Shown here: positions 54,537 to 63,424 of the stretch, one piece after another | How the letters are laid out: every line of letters begins with the position of its first letter | Position numbering within the stretch: the first letter of the stretch is position 1 | Origin: Magnetovibrio blakemorei | GTDB taxonomy: Bacteria; Pseudomonadota; Alphaproteobacteria; Rhodospirillales; Magnetovibrionaceae | NCBI RefSeq assembly: GCF_001746755.1 | Contig: NZ_MCGG01000078.1 | Coordinates: 1 to 64,000, forward strand | DNA length: 64,000 nt | Reading direction: 5' to 3' | Made by a program: the position numbers and the translations under genes | The notes under the pieces: generated by a model | The model's database searches: none | The model's input: only the letters and a program-made list of their open reading frames with translations | Told to the model about the DNA's origin: nothing

Positions 54537-55540
54537 TGCCGCCCCCCCCACCCAAAAAATGTGCCGAAGGCGCGCCGACATGGATCGTAACGTTTGCTGA
54601 TCTGATGAGCCTGCTGTTGACCTTTTTTGTGTTGCTGTTGTCCTTTTCCGTCATGGAAATCGATAAATTCAAGAAAATTGCCGGCGCCATGCACGATGCT
54701 TTTGGCCTGCAGTCCATGGACCGAAAATCAGGCGTCATTGAACTAGACGGCAGCGCCGCCGCCACCGCCAACAAATACGTGGTGCCGATCCCCATCCCCG
54801 AAGCCGACGCAAGAAAGGAAATCGTCCCCGACGAAACCGACGTCGAAGAAGGCCAGGACAAGCCCGTTCAAGCCGTGCCCGAAGTCGACAAGGCCGCCGA
54901 CAAAGCCAAGCGCACCTTTAATGATTTGAAGACCGTGATGGCCAACGAGATTGCCAGCGACGTGATGGACATCATCCGCGCCGGCAACGTCACCGTGGTG
55001 CGGTTTCCCGATGAAGTTTCGTTCCCGTCCGGCAGCAGTGACATGAAGGACGAATTCTTACCGATTTTGTCGAAATTTCTCACCGTGCTGCAAAATTCCG
55101 AGGGCCAAATCATTGTTTCCGGGCACACCGACGACATCCCCATTTCGACGGATCGCTTTCACTCCAACTGGAGCTTGTCGTCCAGCCGCGCCATTTCCGT
55201 CGTGCAGTATATTTTGGACCACACCAACATCAAACCTGCCCGCATAACGGTGCAAGGATTCGCCGATTCCCGCCCCCTGGTGCCCAATGACAGTGCCAAA
55301 AACCGGGCCAAAAACCGGCGTGTCGAAGTCACCATTCAGTCCGTTGCAGATGGCCCGAGCACAACCGTCACCGTGCCAAGCACGCCGAATGCGGACGCTC
55401 AATTCAAGACCGAGGCCGGTGGCAATGGCGCTGTAAAAACGGATGCGCCGTCTGTGCCAACGCCGGCCCCTATTGGCGAACCCCTCTACAACACCAACGG
55501 AACCGTCACGCACCGGCCGCCGTCCATATTGGGCGATTGA
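54536..55540 (+). CDS. motB: flagellar motor stator protein MotB (PomB-like)
   Basis: 334 residues. A short cytoplasmic start with a run of prolines precedes the single membrane helix, which carries the ion-binding Asp22 (TFADLMSLLLTFFVLLLSF). The periplasmic OmpA-like domain (about 150-275; GHTDDIPI and SDSAKNRAKNRRVEV) anchors the stator to peptidoglycan. The last 60 residues are low-complexity. Similarity to PomB suggests sodium coupling, but this cannot be proven by eye. Confidence 0.92.
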   Translation: MPPPPPKKCAEGAPTWIVTFADLMSLLLTFFVLLLSFSVMEIDKFKKIAGAMHDAFGLQSMDRKSGVIELDGSAAATANKYVVPIPIPEADARKEIVPDETDVEEGQDKPVQAVPEVDKAADKAKRTFNDLKTVMANEIASDVMDIIRAGNVTVVRFPDEVSFPSGSSDMKDEFLPILSKFLTVLQNSEGQIIVSGHTDDIPISTDRFHSNWSLSSSRAISVVQYILDHTNIKPARITVQGFADSRPLVPNDSAKNRAKNRRVEVTIQSVADGPSTTVTVPSTPNADAQFKTEAGGNGAVKTDAPSVPTPAPIGEPLYNTNGTVTHRPPSILGD

Positions 55541-55542
55541 GC

Positions 55543-56505
55543 TTAAACGCGTGGTTTGCCGATGCCTTCAATGGCAACGTTGGTGACGCCCGGCACCGGC
55601 GGTGCGGCGACAGCCTTTGAGCGTTTGGCTTCACGTCGCGCGGTATAAATGCCCGACGCGATGATGGCGGCTGTTCCCAGCCACGTCCACAGATCAGGCG
55701 CTTCGCTGTAAGCGACAAACCCCAAGCCCGCCACCACAGGAATTTGCAAGTATCCAAACGGGGCGACAAACGAGGCGTCTGCCGCGCGAAACGCCCGATT
55801 CAAAGCCAAATGCGCCAACGTGGCGACCGCGCCTAACGCCACCAGCCAAATCCACAAATGTCCCGTACTGGGCCATGTCCACACCATCAGCGCGGGCGGC
55901 AGGGAAAACAAGCTCATATACACCCCCATCCACACCACCATGGCGTTGGGGGTTTCGCTTTTGGCCAACGATTTGTTCGACAACATAGACCCGGCGATGA
56001 ACACCGCCGCCGCCAACGCCAACAGTTGCGGCGTGCCCACCACGTGAAATCCCGGACGCACAATCAACAAAACGCCCATGAAGCCGAATACGGTGGCAAG
56101 CCAACGCCGATAACCGACCTCTTCGCGCAAAAACACCGCCGCACCGATGGTGGTAAACAACGGTGCGGAAAAGCTGATCGCGGTGGCCTCGGCGATGGGC
56201 ATCATCGTCACCACCGAAAACCACGTCAGCATGGCGCAAATGCCGAACAAGGAGCGTCGCACATGCGCCCAGGAACGGCGCGTTTTGATGACTTTGGCCC
56301 CCATAAAAGCCAACCACGGGAGCATAAAGGCCAACTGTCCGAAGTTGCGGAAAAAGGCAATTTCAAAGGGATGCAGTTCCCCTGAAATTTCCCGCACCAT
56401 CAAGCTTAACGTGCCCAAAAAGCATGCCGCCACGCTCATCCACAGCGCCCCGATGGCGGGGGCGGGAAGGGCCTGAACGCGCGCTTGAAACGCTTTGGGT
56501 GACAT
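55543..56505 (-). CDS. DMT-superfamily (EamA) transporter
   Basis: 320 residues with ten predicted membrane segments in two EamA repeats (about 25-150 and 165-300), the normal layout for drug/metabolite exporters. The substrate is unknown. The gene is convergent with motB, leaving two bases between the stops. Confidence 0.88.
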   Translation of the reverse strand: MSPKAFQARVQALPAPAIGALWMSVAACFLGTLSLMVREISGELHPFEIAFFRNFGQLAFMLPWLAFMGAKVIKTRRSWAHVRRSLFGICAMLTWFSVVTMMPIAEATAISFSAPLFTTIGAAVFLREEVGYRRWLATVFGFMGVLLIVRPGFHVVGTPQLLALAAAVFIAGSMLSNKSLAKSETPNAMVVWMGVYMSLFSLPPALMVWTWPSTGHLWIWLVALGAVATLAHLALNRAFRAADASFVAPFGYLQIPVVAGLGFVAYSEAPDLWTWLGTAAIIASGIYTARREAKRSKAVAAPPVPGVTNVAIEGIGKPRV

Positions 56506-56550
56506 AAGATGTCTCTGTGAAATCTCGGTGCGAGAGCGGCGGAAGCTTTT

Positions 56551-56802
56551 TTAAGAAACGTCGCCGTTTTTGGCGGTGTTTCCAACTTGGCGGCTGCGGC
56601 GATAAACGACAAATGCCAACAGACCGCCACCGGAATGGGCGACGATGTCAAACCAATCGATGGGCGCCAAGTGAAGTCCGTTCATCAGCATCATGGCCTT
56701 TTGCACCAAATGCGGTTCCGGCAAAATCGGCATGATCACGTACAGCAGGCCAAAAAATATGGTCGGCCCAACGGGCAATTTATCAATCCAGGAATTCAAC
56801 AT
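56551..56802 (-). CDS. small hypothetical membrane protein
   Basis: 83 residues with one clear membrane segment (about 12-30) and a second weaker one (about 55-72). The start at 56802 is chosen for AAAGGA eight bases upstream; an ATG at 56835 has none. Just 45 bases upstream of the DMT transporter gene on the same strand. Confidence 0.6.
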   Translation of the reverse strand: MLNSWIDKLPVGPTIFFGLLYVIMPILPEPHLVQKAMMLMNGLHLAPIDWFDIVAHSGGGLLAFVVYRRSRQVGNTAKNGDVS

Positions 56803-56940
56803 GGTCGTCCTTTGGCGTATATCGCTCTTTGTCATGGGTTGGTTTTAGACCCCCCAGGTGTGAAGACCCGCCCCCGTGTTGCTGTAGCCCTAAACGTTGC
56901 GCCGGGCAAAGTCAAATCATGCACCTTCAGGCCTTTGCGT

Positions 56941-56977
56941 AAAAAAACGGGCGTCCTCCGCATCGAAAGACGCCCGT
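56941..56977 (-). terminator. intrinsic terminator of the DsrE-like gene
   Basis: ACGGGCGTC (56947-56955) pairs with GACGCCCGT (56969-56977), followed on the minus strand by a run of T residues. It lies 18 bases after the stop of the DsrE-like gene. Confidence 0.85.
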
Positions 56978-56994
56978 TCCCAGCCTGTTTCCAT

Positions 56995-57456
56995 TTATGG
57001 ACGGATGTATTTCCAACCCTGGTCTTGGCGCTCAATCAGCTCCACCACACCTGACGGCACGACGGAAATGGTGTCCAATTTCAAAAGTTGCGGTTCTTTG
57101 CCTTCTTTTTTGGTCATCCCGGCCAAGGTATTGCCGCACGCGGCAAAGCTCACATTTTCATATTCCAAGCCGAATGTTTCCATCCGCGCCGCCACCGGCG
57201 AGGTGTCGGCGCGCAGCATATTCAGGCCCGGTCCATAGGTCACAATCTCAATCTGAACCTTTTCGCCTTTGCCTTCATAATACTTCGCCACGTTGGCGGC
57301 GTTGTTGAGCGTTAAGTTCATTTTGGCGGCATCATTTTCATCCACGTGAAAGACCACCTGGTGCTTAAAACCATCTGCGGCGCTGGCGGGCGTGAGGGCC
57401 GTACCCAACACAAGGGCAAACGCACCACATAACCCTAAAACAAGTGATTTAAACAT
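56995..57456 (-). CDS. exported DsrE-like protein
   Basis: 153 residues. A signal peptide (MFKSLVLGLCGAFALVLG... ASA) ends near residue 27. The mature part has the DsrE/YchN-like fold (HQVVFHVDENDAAKMNLTLN; FAACGNTL with one Cys near the expected sulphur-carrier position). Cytoplasmic DsrE proteins carry sulphur; this exported subgroup has no settled role. ATG at 57456 has GGGGAG seven bases upstream. Confidence 0.82.
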   Translation of the reverse strand: MFKSLVLGLCGAFALVLGTALTPASAADGFKHQVVFHVDENDAAKMNLTLNNAANVAKYYEGKGEKVQIEIVTYGPGLNMLRADTSPVAARMETFGLEYENVSFAACGNTLAGMTKKEGKEPQLLKLDTISVVPSGVVELIERQDQGWKYIRP

Positions 57457-57673
57457 CGAAAAACTCCCCATCGGTTTAAAATCCATACCCTTATACGAGT
57501 ACGTTATGGAGAACATTATCATTGTTATAATTTAGTTTCGACAGCTTTTAATTTTCCACATCATTGCTGTTCAATAGCCCGCTTTTTGCCACTCGGGGGT
57601 TGCCTCTCAGGCTGTTTTCCGCCATTTTGGCCGGCCACCCTGCCTTTTCAGCACAACACTACGGGATGAATTC

Positions 57674-58261
57674 ATGAGAGGTTATTTTGGCGTCGGCGTC
57701 GAACGCATCAGCAAATCCATGAACGCGGGGGCCATTTTCCGCACCGCCCACGCCTTTGGCGCCGGCTTTGTTTTCACCGTCGCGGCCCAATACAAACGCC
57801 CCAAGGGGGTCCTGGCCGATACCTCCAAAGCCCTTGAACACCTGCCGTTTTACGGCTTTCCCAATATTAACGAAATGATTTTGCCCGATAACTGTCGTCT
57901 GGTCGGGGTCGAACTGACCGACGACGCCATCGACATTCGCAGCTTTCGCCACCCCAGCCAGTGCGCGTATGTGCTGGGTCCGGAACGCGGATCGCTGTCG
58001 CCGGAGATGGTTGAGAAATGCGAATTCGTGGTCAAAATCCCCACCCGCTTTTGCATCAACGTTTCGGTGGCCGCAGCAATGGTTTTGTACGACCGATCCC
58101 TGTCCATGGGCCGTTTTGCCGAACGCCCCGTACGGGCAGGCGGGCCCCATACCCCGTTAGAACAGCATCAACACGGTGGTCCTATTTTGCGGAGACTGGA
58201 GAAATTCCGCAAAGATCCGCCAATTGGTGAAGATTTCGATCCCCACGGATTTAGCGCATAA
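57674..58261 (+). CDS. SpoU/TrmH-family RNA 2'-O-methyltransferase
   Basis: 195 residues of the knotted SPOUT fold. NAGAIFRTAHAFGA (motif 1), VLGPERGSLSPEM (motif 2) and INVSVAAAMVLYDR (motif 3) are present. It methylates a ribose in tRNA or rRNA; which one cannot be read from sequence. Its stop is eight bases from the convergent asparaginase gene. Confidence 0.88.
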   Translation: MRGYFGVGVERISKSMNAGAIFRTAHAFGAGFVFTVAAQYKRPKGVLADTSKALEHLPFYGFPNINEMILPDNCRLVGVELTDDAIDIRSFRHPSQCAYVLGPERGSLSPEMVEKCEFVVKIPTRFCINVSVAAAMVLYDRSLSMGRFAERPVRAGGPHTPLEQHQHGGPILRRLEKFRKDPPIGEDFDPHGFSA

Positions 58262-58269
58262 GTTTAATC

Positions 58270-59295
58270 TTAAAAGACAAGCCCCGGGCCGCGACGAATT
58301 TCCCCGACTCGCTCGCCCAGGGTCGATTTGATCGGCTGTTCGATCAAATCGAGCAGTTGCGGACGCACGGCAGCGTGCAAAAGGCCCAATCCGTCCAGCA
58401 CACAGGCCATGGCCAGTTCCGAGGCCCGGATGGTGCCGTCGTCCATTTTGAGCGCGATGCCCAGACCTAAACCGGGCAGCATGGCGATGTGCACGCCTTC
58501 GGCACCGCCTTTGGTCAAAACTGTGCCGTCGCAGGCGCTCATCACCCGGGTATCGAACCGTCCGGTGCCGGCAACGCAGCGGGGGTGCGCCGCCATGGCC
58601 GATGTGATGTGCAGGGCCGCCGCCGTGCGCGCCGTGCCCAGTTCTCCCCCAACCATACGCGCCATACCCAGCGCCAACGCTTGAAGGGGGATGGCATAGA
58701 CCGGAATGCCGCAGCCGTCCGTGCCGCACGGCACGCTGTTCAAGGCCACACCCGTCAATTCCTCAACCGCCTCGGCAACCCGCAACTGCACCGGGTGGTG
58801 AGCGTCGATGTAGCCCTTGGTGGGCTCATTCAGGTGCAGGGCCGTGGTCAAAAAGCCCGTGTGCTTGCCCGAACAGTTGTTGTGCGCGCGGGTGAAAACT
58901 TCGCCCGCGCGGCTCATGGATTTGGTCACATTCAGCGACAGGGCTTCGCACGTTCCCTCACCACCGGGACCACATTCCAGGTCCTCAACGCCGAGCCCCA
59001 CCCGCGCCAGCCACGCCCTCACTTGGTCCACATGAAAAGCTTCGCTGCTGTGAGACGCACACGCCAAGGCGATTTCTTGGGGGGTGACGGAATAATAATC
59101 CGCCGCCCCGGTGTCGATCAAGGGCAACGCCTGAATGGGTTTGAGCGCCGAGCGCGGATACACCAAGGCCTCCAAATCGCCCCACGCGTGAACGATTTCG
59201 CCGTTGGCGCGCACCACGGCACAGGCTCCCCGGTGACGGCTTTCGACCTGTTTACCGCGTATCACTTCAACCAAAACCGGGTTCGCAGATGTCAT
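58270..59295 (-). CDS. asparaginase (type II plant-like/AnsA-unrelated Asparaginase_II family)
   Basis: 341 residues of the Asparaginase_II family. NNCSGKHTGFL, CGTDGCGIPVYA and the AHPRCVAGTGRFDT block are diagnostic and include the CSGK motif. It hydrolyses L-asparagine to aspartate and ammonia. There is no signal peptide. ATG at 59295 has AGAGGA upstream. Confidence 0.88.
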   Translation of the reverse strand: MTSANPVLVEVIRGKQVESRHRGACAVVRANGEIVHAWGDLEALVYPRSALKPIQALPLIDTGAADYYSVTPQEIALACASHSSEAFHVDQVRAWLARVGLGVEDLECGPGGEGTCEALSLNVTKSMSRAGEVFTRAHNNCSGKHTGFLTTALHLNEPTKGYIDAHHPVQLRVAEAVEELTGVALNSVPCGTDGCGIPVYAIPLQALALGMARMVGGELGTARTAAALHITSAMAAHPRCVAGTGRFDTRVMSACDGTVLTKGGAEGVHIAMLPGLGLGIALKMDDGTIRASELAMACVLDGLGLLHAAVRPQLLDLIEQPIKSTLGERVGEIRRGPGLVF

Positions 59296-59378
59296 GGCGG
59301 GCGATCCTCTCAAGAACTCTTTAAACAGGCGCTAAAACTGGGGCTTGCCCCATAGAGAGCGGCTAGTAAACTAGCACC

Positions 59379-59906
59379 ATGATTCGCAACCTCACACCTC
59401 TATCTGCAGGAATGGCGCTGGCGGTTTTTTTAACGTTTGCCAGCCCCCTTCCCCCTGCCCACGCCGAGGCCCTTGCGGATAATGGTGCCTGGCAGGCCAT
59501 CAAGGAATTGGAAAACGGCAAACCCGTCTGCGTGATGTCGGCGGAACCGAGTAAATCCGAAGGCAACTACACCCAGCGCGACACTGTGCTGGCGATCATT
59601 TCCCACCGGGTTCATGAAAAGCGCATCGGCGAAGTGGGCATTCAAATCGGTTATACCTTTGCCGCCAAGTCCGAAGCCATCGCCACCATCGACGGCAAAT
59701 CGGAATTTAAGCTGTTTACCCAAGGCGGTCATGCCTGGGCCTATGATGCAGACGCCGACAAAGCGCTGATCGCCGCCATGAAAGCGGGCACCCAGATGGT
59801 CGTCAAAGGCACCTCCTCGCGCGGCACAGAGACCACCGACACCTTTTCCCTATCCGGCTTCACCGCCACCTTGAACGCCATCAACACGGCCTGCGGCGTT
59901 AAATAA
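59379..59906 (+). CDS. exported IalB-family (invasion-associated locus B) protein
   Basis: 175 residues. The signal peptide has its core at about 12-22 and likely cleavage after AHA at residue 29. The mature part has the IalB fold: WQAIKELENGKPVCVMSAEP, MVVKGTSSRGTETTDTFSLSGFT and a C-terminal Cys (NTACG). The family name comes from Bartonella, but members are common in free-living alphaproteobacteria. AGAGAGC lies upstream. Confidence 0.82.
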   Translation: MIRNLTPLSAGMALAVFLTFASPLPPAHAEALADNGAWQAIKELENGKPVCVMSAEPSKSEGNYTQRDTVLAIISHRVHEKRIGEVGIQIGYTFAAKSEAIATIDGKSEFKLFTQGGHAWAYDADADKALIAAMKAGTQMVVKGTSSRGTETTDTFSLSGFTATLNAINTACGVK

Positions 59907-60094
59907 TTGCGCCCGGTTCAAATGGGTCTGTTGGGGTTGGGAGGAAATAACTGTGAAAGGTGTTACGGTTGAGTAGTTAAAGTAAACTGTCACCGAAACT
60001 CACCGCACCGAAACTCCACCGAAACTCACTGAAACTTCTGAAACTCCGCACTGAAACTCCGAAACAACCCGCGTCGAGGAGCCATCACTTCTTA
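59907..60094. repeat. short degenerate GAAACT repeat cluster
   Basis: The hexamer GAAACT appears at 59995, 60010, 60021, 60031, 60040 and 60053, with a seventh variant at 60061, usually inside CxGAAACTCC. Spacing is 9-15 bases, so it is not a CRISPR array. It begins at the left copy of the 17-base inverted repeat and ends downstream of the DUF2971 gene. Confidence 0.7.
59979..59995 (+). repeat. left half of a 17-base inverted repeat
   Basis: AAAGTAAACTGTCACCG; its exact reverse complement is at 61078-61094. The pair brackets the DUF2971 gene and resembles terminal repeats. Confidence 0.85.
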
Positions 60095-61021
60095 CTAAAG
60101 TGAGATGAGTACGACTTCATCTACGCTCCTCGTAGGGGTAAGCGTGCGGCGTAGTACCTTTACCTTCGACCACCGACAGGAACCTTCTGTTTTGTTCACC
60201 ACAGACTGAACGAGGTCCTCAGGCGCATTATAGCCGAGTACGATGGAATCCACTGCGTCGGAAGGCACTTCAAAAAGGAATACATCATTACCCTTCGGGT
60301 CTTTTTTTTCTGAAACCTTGGTTGCCTCCTCCGGTCTGCGCAAGAGACGCATTTCCTTTTCGGCCTTCCAGTCTTTGCGCTTTCTATACAAAAGCTCCGA
60401 TGGCAAATCTGGGGGCTTGCCTTTAAGAATATCCTCGGTTCCGACCGTTTGGCCGCCGAGCCGCACCCAACCTCCGTTCGAAGAAACCCTAACAGGTTCA
60501 TCGTTATAGTCGACTTCGAATAGTCGATCTGAAAAGAACGGGTGGTCCCTGTGGAAGCGGATTTCAATGCCCTCATGATTATTTCCGTAATGGGCCCACA
60601 TTGATTCAGAGGCCACGGCTAACGAAAGGCTAAACACGAGAACAGTCTTATTCGCCTGCTCAAGACAAAGCTCGACGGCGCGCTCTGCTACGGCATTATC
60701 GAATTCGGCAATAGATGCAAAGGGGGCTGCCCGTAGACGCGGCTCACAGGTAGGCCATAAACCCGGGAAGCTTTTCTCGTCAAAACGTCCTGCGGGATAC
60801 GGGGCCAGATAGAAGTCTTTGAGCTCATCATCATCCCGAGGATATCTGCCACCACGCGATGCAGTTTCATAGGCAGTAATCAAATCTTCCTGTGCATACT
60901 TATTAATCAGAACCACCGGACGTGCGTCATCAGCATCGTTCAAAGAAGCTGGCTGCGTAAATCTGAACAGGCCGTTTTCGAGAAAGAGACCGTTCCGTAA
61001 GTACTTCGAGAGAAGTTTCAA
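60095..61021 (-). CDS. DUF2971 domain protein
   Basis: 308 residues. LFRFTQPASLNDADDARP near the start and VFSLSLAVASESMWAHYGNN followed by HEGIEIRF are hallmarks of DUF2971. Function is not established; genes of this family often lie in mobile or defence-associated regions. The start is a TTG at 61021 with AGGAACAGAC upstream, and no nearby ATG fits. It is flanked by a 17-base inverted repeat, sits between unrelated genes and has no operon partner, so it is probably an acquired gene. Confidence 0.82.
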   Translation of the reverse strand: MKLLSKYLRNGLFLENGLFRFTQPASLNDADDARPVVLINKYAQEDLITAYETASRGGRYPRDDDELKDFYLAPYPAGRFDEKSFPGLWPTCEPRLRAAPFASIAEFDNAVAERAVELCLEQANKTVLVFSLSLAVASESMWAHYGNNHEGIEIRFHRDHPFFSDRLFEVDYNDEPVRVSSNGGWVRLGGQTVGTEDILKGKPPDLPSELLYRKRKDWKAEKEMRLLRRPEEATKVSEKKDPKGNDVFLFEVPSDAVDSIVLGYNAPEDLVQSVVNKTEGSCRWSKVKVLRRTLTPTRSVDEVVLISL

Positions 61022-61515
61022 GTCTGTTCCTGCTTCCTGCTGAAATCAATAAGGTTACGGTGGTGGTAACGGGTAACGGTGACAGTTTACTTTTCTCTCC
61101 AACCACCATTCGTCCATACACCCAAGTGTAACCATAGATTGTCAATAATGTAAATGTTCACCGCTTGTGAGACGCGCCCTGGATGGCTTCGTCGCTTTGC
61201 TTCTCGCCATGACGGGGGGGACCAAAGTCTTCGACGAAGTTTCGTCCGGACCGGACTTGATCCGGTCATCCACGTCTTTCTCGCGCCTTCCAAAAAAGTC
61301 ATGGATACGCGGGTCAAGCCCGCGCAGGACGGCTGAATTCAAGCGTGCCCTTAGGGTACCCCATACGATCTGAGTTGATGACGTTTTGTTATGGTGTCGG
61401 GTTCCTCTTTCGTGCGTTTTGTTCTGAAAAATCTTTATCCGTAAACTCATAAATAGGTTTTCCGTTTTAACCCTCCCCACCGAGAGTCTTTGCAGTTCGC
61501 CCGCTTTGCCCTTAT
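61022..61515. other. 494-base stretch with the right inverted repeat and an interspersed palindromic element
   Basis: It begins with GGTAACGG-type direct repeats (61054-61080) and the right 17-base inverted repeat. From about 61160 to 61340 runs a degenerate repeat element with two palindromes: CCGGA/TCCGG (61251-61265) and GCGGG/CCCGC (61309-61323), separated by TCATGGAT-like sequence. This form is familiar from interspersed palindromic repeats in many alphaproteobacteria. The last part must hold the rlmN promoter. Confidence 0.55.
61078..61094 (-). repeat. right half of the 17-base inverted repeat
   Basis: Reverse complement of 59979-59995 with no mismatch. Confidence 0.85.
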
Positions 61516-62658
61516 ATGAGGGCCATCATGACGACTGCGCGCACCAATCTCATCGGGCTCACCCGCGAAGAACTGACGGAGGCTTTGGCCGCCATCGGGG
61601 AAAAGCCGTTTCGTGCCAAGCAATTGTGGCACTGGCTGTATCATCAAGGGGCCAAAAGCTTTGATGACATGACGACCCTGTCCAAATCCATGCGCGAAAA
61701 GCTGCCCGAGCATTTTTATGTTGGCCGCCCCGAAGTGGTTCAGCATCTGACCAGCGTCGACGGCACCCAGAAGTGGCTGTTTCGCCTGGAAGACGGCAAC
61801 GAGATCGAAGCCGTCTTGATTCCCGAAGAAGACCGCGGCGCGCTGTGCATTTCCAGCCAGGTGGGCTGTTCTTTGAATTGCGCGTTCTGCAACACCGGCA
61901 CCCAGCGCATCGTGCGCAACTTAACCGCAGCCGAACTGGTCGGCCAAGTGATGGCGGCGCGCGACAGCCAAGGGGAATGGCCGTCAGGTCTGGACGGGCG
62001 CAAAATCGTCAATATTGTTTTGATGGGCATGGGCGAGCCGTTGATGAACTTCGACAACGTCAAAAAGGCCCTAAAAATCATCAAAGACGGCGAAGGCATC
62101 GCCATTTCGCGCCGCCGCATCACACTTTCGACCTCCGGCGTGGTGCCGATGATGGCGCGCGCGGGGGAAGAAATCGACGTGGATTTGGCCATCAGTCTGC
62201 ATGCGGTGCGCGACGAATTGCGCGACGTGTTGGTGCCCATCAACAAAAAATATCCGCTCGATTCATTGCTCAAGGCGTGCGCCGCGTATCCCGGGGCGCG
62301 CAATTCACGGCGCATCACCATGGAATATGTGATGCTCAAGGACGTCAACGATTCCGAAGCCGACGCCCATCTGCTGGCCAAGTTGATGCGCCAGTATGAT
62401 ATCCCCGCCAAGTTCAACCTGATCCCGTTCAACCCTTGGCCGGGCACCTCTTATGAAACGTCATCCAACAACGCGGTGCATCGGTTTTCTAAAATTTTGA
62501 ATGATTTGGGGTTTTCTGCCCCCATTCGCCATCCCCGTGGTCGCGACATCATGGCCGCGTGTGGGCAGTTGAAATCGGCCAGTGAAAACCAAAAGCTCAA
62601 AGATTTGGCCGCCAAACGCGAAGCGGCTTTGGACAGCGCCCCAGCCCCCTCGATTTAG
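61516..62658 (+). CDS. rlmN: 23S rRNA (adenine-C2)-methyltransferase / tRNA A37 C2-methyltransferase
   Basis: 380 residues. The radical-SAM iron-sulphur motif CxxxCxxC is Cys118, Cys122 and Cys125 in [12 protein letters not shown]. The N terminus has the [14 protein letters not shown] segment and the C terminus the second catalytic Cys in MAACGQL. It methylates C2 of A2503 in 23S rRNA and A37 of some tRNAs. ATG at 61516 is given; ATG at 61528 is possible. Confidence 0.96.
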   Translation: MRAIMTTARTNLIGLTREELTEALAAIGEKPFRAKQLWHWLYHQGAKSFDDMTTLSKSMREKLPEHFYVGRPEVVQHLTSVDGTQKWLFRLEDGNEIEAVLIPEEDRGALCISSQVGCSLNCAFCNTGTQRIVRNLTAAELVGQVMAARDSQGEWPSGLDGRKIVNIVLMGMGEPLMNFDNVKKALKIIKDGEGIAISRRRITLSTSGVVPMMARAGEEIDVDLAISLHAVRDELRDVLVPINKKYPLDSLLKACAAYPGARNSRRITMEYVMLKDVNDSEADAHLLAKLMRQYDIPAKFNLIPFNPWPGTSYETSSNNAVHRFSKILNDLGFSAPIRHPRGRDIMAACGQLKSASENQKLKDLAAKREAALDSAPAPSI

Positions 62659-62730
62659 ATTTTTCTGGGCAGCGACCGGGCTTCGGTCTATTTTTGTACA
62701 GCTATTCCAAAACAAAGAACGGCTTGACCC

Positions 62731-63318
62731 ATGGCGCGCCCCCAAGAATTTGACTCTGATGACGTTTTGCAAAATGCCATGCTTTTGTTCTGGCAAAAGG
62801 GCTATGACGCCACCTCCATCCAAGATTTGGTCGACGCCACCGGGCTGAACCGAGGTAGTCTTTACAATGCCTTTGGCGACAAAGCCCAGTTGTTCGCCAT
62901 GGTGATGGAGCGCTATCGCGCTTTTTCCCCGGCTAGGGCTTTGGCCGAAGCCCCTGAGGACGCCTCACCCAAGCAACTGATTCAGGATTTTTTCGACACC
63001 TTGGTCGAGCGCGCCGAACACGACCCGCAAAACAAAGGCTGCTTGCTCACCAACACGGCGGCGGGGCTCTATGGCTGTAATGACATTATGGCCGGGTGGG
63101 TGCGCGAGACCATCGGCCAACTCGAAAACGTTGTCGCTCAGGTTGTCGAGCGCGGTCAAGCCCGTGGCGAATTGAGCACCCAACAATCGGCCACATCCAT
63201 GGCCCACTTTATTGTCGCCACGGCGCAAGGCCTCAACGTTATGGCCCGGGCAACCCCTGACATCCAGACGCTTAAAGACATCGTTACCAACGCACTGCGG
63301 GCGCTGGAGCCCCGCTAA
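62731..63318 (+). CDS. TetR/AcrR-family transcriptional regulator
   Basis: 195 residues. The helix-turn-helix (DATSIQDLVDATGLNRGSLY followed by NAFGDKAQLF) is of the YxxFGxKxxL type found in TetR_C regulators next to oxidoreductase genes. The C-terminal ligand domain is about 120 residues. It is upstream of the AhpD-like gene and convergent with none; two operator-like sites lie between them, so it probably represses that gene. Confidence 0.93.
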   Translation: MARPQEFDSDDVLQNAMLLFWQKGYDATSIQDLVDATGLNRGSLYNAFGDKAQLFAMVMERYRAFSPARALAEAPEDASPKQLIQDFFDTLVERAEHDPQNKGCLLTNTAAGLYGCNDIMAGWVRETIGQLENVVAQVVERGQARGELSTQQSATSMAHFIVATAQGLNVMARATPDIQTLKDIVTNALRALEPR

Positions 63319-63329
63319 ATCTTTTATTT

Positions 63330-63406
63330 TGGAATGATCGTTCATTAATCCTTGACCCAGCGCTCAAGTCTATTTAGATTCGAGCTATATTTGAACGATC
63401 ATTCCA
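63330..63406 (+). promoter_or_regulatory. promoter with two inverted operator-like sites upstream of the AhpD-like gene
   Basis: TGGAATGATCGTTCA (63330-63344) and its exact reverse complement (63392-63406) flank a good promoter: TTGACC (63352-63357), a 17-base spacer and TAGATT (63375-63380). Each half contains an imperfect palindrome around GATC. The layout suggests TetR dimers binding both sides of the promoter and blocking transcription of the next gene until a ligand releases them. Confidence 0.75.
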
Positions 63407-63424
63407 TAATTTGAGAGGTCTCCC

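Noticed and set aside
59995-60066. GAAACT repeats as a CRISPR array
   Set aside because: Units are only 6-11 bases with 9-15 base spacing and no spacers of constant length; no cas genes are in the window.
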